Shown here in pieces: positions 10,332 through 16,697 of a stretch of DNA of 64,000 bases. The position numbers and the translations under genes are program-made. The stretch's first letter is position 1. Each line of letters opens with the position of its first letter. The notes below the pieces were generated by a model that ran no database searches, was not told where the DNA came from, and saw only the letters and a program-made list of their open reading frames with translations. The DNA comes from Lactobacillus sp. ESL0785 (GTDB taxonomy: Bacteria > Bacillota > Bacilli > Lactobacillales > Lactobacillaceae): NCBI RefSeq assembly GCF_029395455.1, contig NZ_CP113916.1, positions 1,364,001 through 1,428,000 on the forward strand. Reading direction: 5' to 3'.

Positions 10332-11177
10332 TTAGTTTAAAACAATATCACTTGGCTTAACTTCACTGCCAAAGTATGGTTTTAATTCTTGATTATAATC
10401 ATTCACAAAGAACTTTTGACTATTTAACTTGGTAATTTCCTTATTAGTCCAAGTTAATAAGGATTTATTGCCCTTCTTAACGGCTGGAGAAATAAATTGA
10501 TTAGGCCCAATGTTTTTAATACCAACAGTATAGCTTGGGTTCTTCTTAACCCAAGCATAAAGGTATGAATTATCATCAGCTAAGGCTGCTGCCCGCTTGT
10601 TCTTAATTGCATTAAATTGCTGGGTCTTAGAGTCAAACTTCAATAAATTAATGCCGCTCTTCTTAGTAAAGTAGTTTTCAGCGGTAGTTCCCTTAGTAAC
10701 AATTAAACTCTTGCCATTCAACTCACTAGCCTTAGTAATTGGTGCATTCTTAGGTGAAATTACCCCAACAGAAACCTTCATGTAAGGTTTGGCATAATCA
10801 ACAACCTGTTTACGTTCCGGTGTAACCGTGAAATTAGCCAAAACTAGATCAGCTTTATTAGAATTTAAGGTGTCTACACGATTGTTAGCATTGACTTGGA
10901 TGAATCTAATCTTCACGCCCATGTCTTTGGCCATTTGGCGAGCCAGCCGCACATCATAACCAACGCGCTTACCACTAGCATTAACCCAACCATATGGTGG
11001 TAAATCGCCAAAAACTGCCACACGCAATACACCGCGCTTCTTAATGGCAGTTACACTGCTATCATTATTACTTGCCGAATGATTACTTGATGATTTAATT
11101 CCAAAGAAAGCTGCAATTGCAATAATTACAACAACTATTACACCAATAATTGTATTTCTTGTTCTATTCTTCTTCAT
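10332..11177 (-). CDS. amino acid (probably cystine) ABC transporter substrate-binding protein
   Basis: A 281-residue class-3 periplasmic-type solute-binding protein. The N-terminus has a basic start and a long hydrophobic segment (about residues 10-27) without a lipobox Cys, so it is probably membrane-anchored rather than a lipoprotein. The binding core begins KKRGVLRVAVFGDLPPYG, with GYDVRLARQMAKDMGV, the family's DLVLANFTVTPER and VVDYAKPYM. It resembles lactobacillus BspA/CnBP-type cystine-binding proteins; the ligand is inferred from this and from Cys codons in the operon leader. It is the last gene of the four-gene operon. Confidence 0.85.
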   Translation of the reverse strand: MKKNRTRNTIIGVIVVVIIAIAAFFGIKSSSNHSASNNDSSVTAIKKRGVLRVAVFGDLPPYGWVNASGKRVGYDVRLARQMAKDMGVKIRFIQVNANNRVDTLNSNKADLVLANFTVTPERKQVVDYAKPYMKVSVGVISPKNAPITKASELNGKSLIVTKGTTAENYFTKKSGINLLKFDSKTQQFNAIKNKRAAALADDNSYLYAWVKKNPSYTVGIKNIGPNQFISPAVKKGNKSLLTWTNKEITKLNSQKFFVNDYNQELKPYFGSEVKPSDIVLN

Positions 11178-11186
11178 TGTTTCTCC

Positions 11187-11927
11187 TTAAAAATCCATAC
11201 TTGTTAAAAATTCTTGCGCCCGGTCAGTTTGTGGTTTGGTAAAAAACTGCTCCCCCGGCGTATTTTCAATAATCTTACCGTCTTCTAAAAACAAGACTTG
11301 ATCTGCAATTTGAGCTGCAAAGTTCATTTCATGCGTTACAATAATCATGGTCATGTGGTCCTTTTTGGCCAAAGTTGTCATGATTTGTAAAATACCACGC
11401 ACCATTTCTGGATCAAGTGAAGCTGTAACTTCATCAAAGAGCATCACTTCTGGGTGCATTGCCAAAGCCCGGACAATTGCAATCCGCTGCTTTTGTCCCC
11501 CGGACAATTCACGCGGATAAGCATCAACATACTTAACTAAGCCAACACGATCTAGCAACTTCAGTGCCTCATCCTTAACTTCTGCTGCTGGGCGCTTTTG
11601 CACCTTGGTTGGCGCCAATAAAATATTTTCCATTACTGTTAAATTAGGGAACAGGTCATAACTCTGAAAGACCATCCCGATTTTTTGCCGTAAATCTTGC
11701 CAATTCTGATCAGTTGGGGTGATTTTTTGCTCCTTAAAATAAAGCGCACCTTTATTGAATTGCTCAAGTCCATTAAGACATCTGAGCAAGGTGCTTTTAC
11801 CTGATCCTGATGGCCCAAGCAAGGTCAAAACCTCACCTTCTTCTAGCTTAAAGTTGATGTCATGCAATACTTGGCGATCACCGTAAAACTTGTTTAAATG
11901 TTCAACTCGTAAAATTTCTTTTGTCAT
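11187..11927 (-). CDS. polar amino acid ABC transporter ATP-binding protein
   Basis: A 246-residue ABC ATPase that energises the neighbouring permeases. Walker A LGPSGSGKST, signature LSGGQKQR, Walker B VMLFDEVTASLD and the switch histidine in IVTHEMNFA are all present, in the GlnQ/TcyC-type family. It lies 9 bases from the permease and 9 bases from the binding protein, clearly one operon. The Walker B Glu is Glu in DEVTA as expected for this subfamily. Confidence 0.93.
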   Translation of the reverse strand: MTKEILRVEHLNKFYGDRQVLHDINFKLEEGEVLTLLGPSGSGKSTLLRCLNGLEQFNKGALYFKEQKITPTDQNWQDLRQKIGMVFQSYDLFPNLTVMENILLAPTKVQKRPAAEVKDEALKLLDRVGLVKYVDAYPRELSGGQKQRIAIVRALAMHPEVMLFDEVTASLDPEMVRGILQIMTTLAKKDHMTMIIVTHEMNFAAQIADQVLFLEDGKIIENTPGEQFFTKPQTDRAQEFLTSMDF

Positions 11928-11936
11928 TTAATTCAC

Positions 11937-12608
11937 CTACTTTTTTGCAGCCAAACGCTTGGCCCAAGCTGATAATGGATAATCAATTACAAAATATAAA
12001 ATGAAGATCAAGCCATAAATCCAAAAGACAGCATTAGGATACTGCTGATTATTAGCCTCAATAATCTGCTGACCAACGGCAATCACGTCAATGATACTAA
12101 TTGTCATCAATAACGAGGTCGTCTTGATGACCCGCGTTGCCAAATTAATCGTTGCCGGCAATTCCAGTTTGACTGCCTGCGGCAACAAGACATAGCGGAA
12201 TAATTGCAGGCGGCTTAAGCCTAATGCCAAACCTGATTCCTTCTGCGATAATGGCACCGATTCAATTGCCCCGCGCACAATATCACTAAATTCCGCGGCG
12301 ACCCATAAGGCAAATGCCAAAACAGCCATCCAACTAGCGGACCAATTGATATGGAGCTGCCGCGGCAGGATATAGTAGACTAGATATAGTAAGACTATTG
12401 TTGGCATAATCCGGAAGAATTCAAGGTAGAGTCGTAAAACAAAGCGGACAATTTTATTAGGTAGTGTCCTTAAAACACCAAAAATAGTTCCTAAGATTAA
12501 ACCCAGTACTAAGCTAACTGCTGCAATCCAGACCGAAGTCCACAAGCCTTGCAAGATCCGAGCAAAATTGTCCCCAGCTAAGAAAACATTAATTGCCGAA
12601 TGTGCCAT
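11937..12608 (-). CDS. polar amino acid ABC transporter permease
   Basis: A 223-residue inner-membrane permease of the His/Glu/Gln/Arg type with about five membrane segments. The EAA-like coupling motif is seen as ESGLALGLSRLQLFRYVLLP. AAGGAG precedes the ATG at 12608. The start overlaps the preceding permease by 20 bases, indicating coupled translation and probable heterodimer formation with that permease. Confidence 0.92.
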   Translation of the reverse strand: MAHSAINVFLAGDNFARILQGLWTSVWIAAVSLVLGLILGTIFGVLRTLPNKIVRFVLRLYLEFFRIMPTIVLLYLVYYILPRQLHINWSASWMAVLAFALWVAAEFSDIVRGAIESVPLSQKESGLALGLSRLQLFRYVLLPQAVKLELPATINLATRVIKTTSLLMTISIIDVIAVGQQIIEANNQQYPNAVFWIYGLIFILYFVIDYPLSAWAKRLAAKK

Positions 12609-13248
12609 AACGAACTCTCCTTTCCAAATAATTTAGGAACAAGATAATCGGAATCAAGATAATTGCATAAGCGATAACTAGTACCAACAAGTATTCGTTA
12701 GAACGGTAATACATTCCGATTAAATCTAGTGCTGTATTAGTCAGTTCTGGAATTGCAATTACCGAGAAGATCGACGTTTCCTTAATTAAAAAGATAATGT
12801 TGGCAGTCAAAGCCGGCATACTGAGTGCAAATCCTTGCGGGAAAACAACATAGCGGGCTAACTGCAACTTACTCATTCCTAGTGCCTTACCATTATCAAC
12901 TTGACTGGTACTGACTCCAGTAAACCCACCGGTAAAGCCTTCTGCCATATAAGCCCCACCTAAAAAAATCAGACCGATAATGCCACATGTTTCTGCTGAC
13001 ATTTTCAAACCTAAAACGGGAAACGCATAATATAAGAAAAATAATTGAATTAACAGCGGCGTGTTACGTGCTAATTCGACATAAGTTGTAAAAATTTGAC
13101 ATAGCACCGGCACCTTAAAGTATTGCACTAAACTACTAATAATCCCGACAATAATTGAGCCCACAATCCCGACTAGTGATAGCCAAAGAGTCAACCCAAA
13201 GGCTTTGCCAAAAACCGGTAAACTCTGAGAGATAATCTGCCAGCTCAT
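12589..13248 (-). CDS. polar amino acid ABC transporter permease
   Basis: A 219-residue permease with the same fold as its neighbour; the coupling motif reads NGKALGMSKLQLARYVVFPQ. The open frame extends to a GTG at 13263, but AGGGGG is placed correctly for the ATG at 13248. It is the first structural gene of the operon and follows a leader with two terminators. Confidence 0.92.
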   Translation of the reverse strand: MSWQIISQSLPVFGKAFGLTLWLSLVGIVGSIIVGIISSLVQYFKVPVLCQIFTTYVELARNTPLLIQLFFLYYAFPVLGLKMSAETCGIIGLIFLGGAYMAEGFTGGFTGVSTSQVDNGKALGMSKLQLARYVVFPQGFALSMPALTANIIFLIKETSIFSVIAIPELTNTALDLIGMYYRSNEYLLVLVIAYAIILIPIILFLNYLERRVRYGTFGN

Positions 13249-13271
13249 TTCTTTCCCCCTCACTTCCTAAC

Positions 13272-13309
13272 AAAAAAGGACCTGTCAATTACGCAAATTA
13301 ACAGGTCCT
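13272..13309 (-). terminator. attenuator-type terminator 2 before the ABC operon
   Basis: On the minus strand a 14-bp stem (13309-13296 with 13290-13277, one wobble, five-base loop) is followed by a run of T. It lies only about 25 bases before the first permease start, downstream of a promoter, so transcripts must pass it to express the operon. Confidence 0.85.
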
Positions 13310-13313
13310 CATT

Positions 13314-13343
13314 AAAAAACTGCGAATACATTTAAATTCGCAG
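13314..13343 (-). terminator. attenuator-type terminator 1 before the ABC operon
   Basis: On the minus strand an 8-bp perfect stem (13343-13336 with 13327-13320) is followed by six T. It begins about 20 bases after the leader ORF stop. Its 5' arm can alternatively pair with the 3' end of the leader ORF (13370-13378 and the TTGCAG codons), which would form an antiterminator. Confidence 0.8.
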
Positions 13344-13364
13344 CTTTCCAACTATTAACGATTA

Positions 13365-13448
13365 TTAAAGCGAAATTAACTGCAAAAACAGACTGTGACC
13401 ATTAATTTTAGTTGAACATTCAGTGAGACAGTTTTGTAATTTTTGCAT
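13365..13448 (-). CDS. putative 27-codon leader peptide with two Cys codons
   Basis: A small ORF between the operon promoter and the two terminators. AGAAAGGA stands nine bases before the ATG. The peptide starts MQKLQNCLTECSTKI and ends FLQLISL; Cys codons are TGT at positions 7 and 11. Its last codons can pair with the 5' arm of terminator 1. This is the layout of a ribosome-mediated attenuator in which stalling at Cys codons would free the antiterminator. No homologue was recognised; translation and function are inferred from layout alone. Confidence 0.6.
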   Translation of the reverse strand: MQKLQNCLTECSTKINGHSLFLQLISL

Positions 13449-13490
13449 GATGTTAATTCCTTTCTTACTTATTATCTGTAAGTATCTTAT

Positions 13491-13519
13491 ATGCTAAACT
13501 TTTACTTACTTTTTGTCAA
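13491..13519 (-). promoter_or_regulatory. promoter of the leader-ABC transporter operon
   Basis: TTGACA (13514-13519) and TAGCAT (13491-13496) are separated by 17 bases on the minus strand. A CTTACTTTTTGT motif (13505-13516) overlaps the -35 box, and an inverted repeat CTTAC-9-GTAAG (13464-13482) covers the expected start of transcription. The same motif occurs as tandem palindromes at the pyruvate oxidase promoter. Confidence 0.75.
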
Positions 13520-13560
13520 TTGTTTAGTTTTACTTAATCGTATATCCTTGTGCCAGAACA

Positions 13561-13594
13561 AAAAAAGCCACAGCTCTCTAAGAGTTATGGCTTT
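13561..13594 (-). terminator. terminator facing rbsK
   Basis: On the minus strand an imperfect 12-bp stem (one mismatch, one wobble) is followed by seven T. It lies about 245 bases after the rbsK stop, beyond the gene relic, and is the first terminator rbsK transcripts meet. Confidence 0.65.
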
Positions 13595-13621
13595 AATTTT
13601 AACAAATATAAATTTAATTAG

Positions 13622-13756
13622 TTAAATTGGAAGGCAGTCGTAATCGGCACCACCCGTGAAGAGTCGACTGAGCCCAAGGACATGAAGACCACAATCTGGG
13701 CACTTGATCAACCGATTTTAGATGCGCTTGGCTGGGAACTCCCAGCCAAGAAATAG
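13622..13756 (+). pseudogene. gene-end relic of unknown origin
   Basis: A 44-codon open stretch, preceded by an in-frame TAG at 13619 and without a start codon or ribosome site, ends in TAG at 13756. It encodes VVIGTTREESTEPKDM, then TTIWALDQPILDALGWEL and PAKK. It is visibly more GC-rich than its surroundings and reads like the conserved C-terminus of a larger protein. The parent family was not recognised. Probably what remains after a deletion next to rbsK. Confidence 0.45.
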
Positions 13757-13838
13757 ACCAAGGCTAACTAATAAACTCGTGATAGATCTAAATTAATTTC
13801 GTATTTTTTATTTCAATCTACTTTCTACTATATAAGAG

Positions 13839-14753
13839 TTACTTAACCTGGTCGATTTCCTTCTTGTACGGAATTGATGGTTGGGCACCATAACGCTGCA
13901 CCGTTAATGATGACGCCTTGTTAGCAAACTTAATTGCCTCATGCAGATTAGAAAAGTCTGGCTTTAACAAACTCGACATCGCACCGATGAAGGTATCACC
14001 GGCAGCGGTCGTATCAACGGCCTTAACCTTAAAGGCAGGCACTAACTCGCTTTGACCATTAAAGTCATAAAAGGCACCCTTGGAACCAATCGTAATAATT
14101 ACCGCGGCTACGCCAAGATCATGTAATTTGGCAGCAGCTTGCTTGGCACTAGCTTCATCAACAACGTGCACCCCAGTAATTGTTTCAGCTTCAGTTTCAT
14201 TTGGTGCAATCATATCAGTCAATTGGAGCAACTCATTCGGTATTTCAGTCATTGCAGGGGCTGGATTCAAAATAGTTTTAATTCCACGCGCACGAGCAAT
14301 CTCAAAGCCCTTAATGGTTGCCGCAATTGGTGTTTCAAATTGGGCAATTACAAAATCACTGTTTGTAATCAATGCACTCTTTTGCATAATTTCATCAGCA
14401 CCAAAAGCATAATTAGCACCAGCATAAATCGTAATTGAGTTCTGTCCTTCATCATCAACCGAAATAAAAGCTTGACCTGTTGATTCATTCTTAATTGTCG
14501 CAATTCCTGAAACATCAATGCCTTCTTCTTTAAGAAGGTCCAGCATTTCTGTTCCTGGTGCATCATCACCAACAGCCCCAATAAAGCGGGTCGTGCAACC
14601 AGACCGCGCTGCCGCAACCGCCTGATTAGCACCCTTACCGCCAGCAGCAGAATAGTGTTCTTTTGCATGGATTGTTTCCCCTGGCTTAACCATTCGCGCA
14701 ACTCGCAAGTTGGTATCAAGGTTAATACTGCCGATAACTGTAACCTTATTCAT
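13839..14753 (-). CDS. rbsK: ribokinase
   Basis: Phosphorylates ribose to ribose-5-phosphate. The 304-residue PfkB-family sugar kinase has the N-terminal GSINLDTNLRV, the AAGGKGANQAVAAARSG signature, and the C-terminal catalytic motif DTTAAGDTFIGA with the base Asp. No ribose transporter or rbsD is adjacent, so it may serve nucleoside-derived ribose. A promoter with a cre-like box lies upstream. Confidence 0.93.
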   Translation of the reverse strand: MNKVTVIGSINLDTNLRVARMVKPGETIHAKEHYSAAGGKGANQAVAAARSGCTTRFIGAVGDDAPGTEMLDLLKEEGIDVSGIATIKNESTGQAFISVDDEGQNSITIYAGANYAFGADEIMQKSALITNSDFVIAQFETPIAATIKGFEIARARGIKTILNPAPAMTEIPNELLQLTDMIAPNETEAETITGVHVVDEASAKQAAAKLHDLGVAAVIITIGSKGAFYDFNGQSELVPAFKVKAVDTTAAGDTFIGAMSSLLKPDFSNLHEAIKFANKASSLTVQRYGAQPSIPYKKEIDQVK

Positions 14754-14807
14754 CTTTCTCTCCTCTACAAACTGCCAAAGTCTTTTGGCTAATTAGCCTC
14801 CACCAAA

Positions 14808-14835
14808 ATAATAGCATACTTGTAATTGCTTTCAA
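14808..14835 (-). promoter_or_regulatory. rbsK promoter with cre-like box
   Basis: TTGAAA (14830-14835) and TATTAT (14808-14813) are 16 bases apart on the minus strand. The 15-mer at 14821-14835 fits the CcpA-site consensus WTGNAANCGNWNNCW at all but one position (the central G is A). CcpA control of ribose use would be normal, but the site is imperfect. Confidence 0.55.
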
Positions 14836-14942
14836 ATGTACTAAATAAATTTGTAACCATATTCATGAACCACAATCTTAGTTTTTTGCATTAATTTAAC
14901 CTATAATGTTGAAGTTATTTTAAATTTAGTAGGGATTTGATT

Positions 14943-16250
14943 ATGAAAAGACAACTCACATTATTCGCAGCATTAGCTACCGTCATGGGAACCATGATTG
15001 GTGGCGGTGCCTTTTTCAAAATTGCTAGCGTTTCGGCAGTAACCCACAATGCATGGCTGAGTATTATTGTTTGGCCGCTAGCTGGTTTTATTACCCTAAT
15101 GGCGGGTCTAAGTGTCGCTGAACTCGCCGCTATTTTCCCAGAAGACGGTGGACCGGTCAAATACTTACAAGAAATCTACGGACCGAAAATCGCCTTTCTC
15201 TTTGGTTGGTCACTAATTATCATTTATTATCCTGCTAATATCGCAGCACTCGCAATTGTCTTCGCAACACAATTAAAGCAAATTCCCAGTTTTAGCAATT
15301 TTTCTACTACTGGTGTGGCACTTGCCCTTATGGCAGTTGTCTTGCTGGTTAATTGGCTGGGCTCCAAACTAAGTAGTGAAGTTCAAAAGCTAGCGTTAAT
15401 TATCAAGTTACTGCCAATTGCCGCAATCATTATCTTTGCCATTTTTAGCAGCAGCCATAACCAATTAACTGGTACATCACTGCCTTACCTTAACTCCGCT
15501 AGCAGCACCGCCTTTGGTCAAGCTCTGCTGGCTGTCCTTTTTGCCTACGACGGCTGGCTCAGTATTGGTAATTTAGCTGGAGAAATTAAGAATCCAGCAA
15601 AGACTTTATCCCGGGCGATTACTTGGGGCGTGTTTGGTGTCACCATCATTTATACCTTACTCAATTGGAGCTACCTCAGAATTACTCCGTGGTCTAAAAT
15701 CGTGGGCAACCAAGGAGCAGCACTCCTAACTGCCCAACGATTATTTGGCAATTTAGGTGGATTAATTATCAGTATCGGCATTTTAGTATCCGTCTTTGGT
15801 TCAATTAACGGTCACCTCATGGTTGGTTCCAGAATGCCTTACATCTTGGGCAAACAAAATAAATTGCCAGCAGCGAACTTTTTTGCTAAATTAAATCGTA
15901 AAACCATTGTTCCGACTAACAGCATGCTATTTGAATGTGCAATTGCGGCCATTATGATTTTTTCCGGCACTTTTGACAGCCTAACCGACATGCTAGTTTA
16001 TGTTTCGTGGATTTTTTCAATTCTATTATTTATTGGTGTCTTTATTCTGCGCCAAAAGCAGCCAGGATTAATGAGACCATACAAGATTCCCCTATTCCCG
16101 TGGCCGCCAATCCTTGCCATTATCGGCGCCTTGTTTATTGTGATTAACACAACGCTAACTCAGCCTGTTTTGGCAGTTATTGGGATTTTGTTAACTTTAA
16201 CTGGTTGGCCAGTGTATCTGTGGGTAGAGAAAAGCACACTTAAAAAGTAG
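14943..16250 (+). CDS. APC-family amino acid permease
   Basis: A 435-residue membrane protein with about 12 predicted helices. The first helix has the unwound-helix signature TVMGTMIGGGAFF of APC transporters; helix 6 shows FAYDGWLSIGNLAGEIKNPAKT, typical of the LAT/SteT-like branch (serine/threonine exchange in SteT). The open frame reaches a TTG six bases upstream, but the ATG at 14943 has AGTAGGGA before it. A TATAAT at 14902-14907 is a plausible -10 box; no good -35 was seen. Substrate unknown. It stands alone. Confidence 0.88.
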   Translation: MKRQLTLFAALATVMGTMIGGGAFFKIASVSAVTHNAWLSIIVWPLAGFITLMAGLSVAELAAIFPEDGGPVKYLQEIYGPKIAFLFGWSLIIIYYPANIAALAIVFATQLKQIPSFSNFSTTGVALALMAVVLLVNWLGSKLSSEVQKLALIIKLLPIAAIIIFAIFSSSHNQLTGTSLPYLNSASSTAFGQALLAVLFAYDGWLSIGNLAGEIKNPAKTLSRAITWGVFGVTIIYTLLNWSYLRITPWSKIVGNQGAALLTAQRLFGNLGGLIISIGILVSVFGSINGHLMVGSRMPYILGKQNKLPAANFFAKLNRKTIVPTNSMLFECAIAAIMIFSGTFDSLTDMLVYVSWIFSILLFIGVFILRQKQPGLMRPYKIPLFPWPPILAIIGALFIVINTTLTQPVLAVIGILLTLTGWPVYLWVEKSTLKK

Positions 16251-16276
16251 TATATTTTAATAAAAATAAACGAGCA

Positions 16277-16335
16277 AAAAAGAGGATCATAATAATGATG
16301 CTAAATACAACAAAAGTGATTCTCTTTTGTTGATC
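16277..16335 (+). terminator. probable terminator after the APC permease
   Basis: AAAAGAGGATCA pairs with TGATTCTCTTTT across a long loop and is followed by a T-rich stretch. The loop is larger than usual, so confidence is moderate. Confidence 0.5.
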
Positions 16336-16697
16336 AACCTAATTTACTTATATATGCTAAAAAAGCGCACACAACAACGTGAACACTTCATAAAAACCTT
16401 TAATACTAAAATATAATTATTGTTATGCAAAACATCGTACAACAAATAAAACTCAAAAAAATTCTTCATCGGCGGTTGCCCACATAACTACTTTTCCGGA
16501 TCTCCTCGTAGCGGGCCTTCTGGCTTTTAATTAAATTTGTTTAAGCCTTCCTTCGCCAGTTAACTTAAGAAAAATATTACTTAAACTCAAGTCACATAAA
16601 TTATATAAATAAGATATTAAAAATATAATATCATAAAAATAAAATCTATATATTTTTATATTTTTTCTAACTCAACTCTTTGCCTTAATAAACCAAA
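16336..16697. other. gene-free stretch with a GC-rich relic (16466-16534, minus)
   Basis: Mostly very AT-rich sequence. A distinctly GC-richer patch around 16466-16560 reads on the minus strand as KSQKARYEEIRKSSYVGNRR followed by TGA; a stop closes the frame just upstream. It looks like the C-terminal remnant of a lost gene and marks the left side of the restriction-modification island. Family not recognised. Nothing else supported here. Confidence 0.35.
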
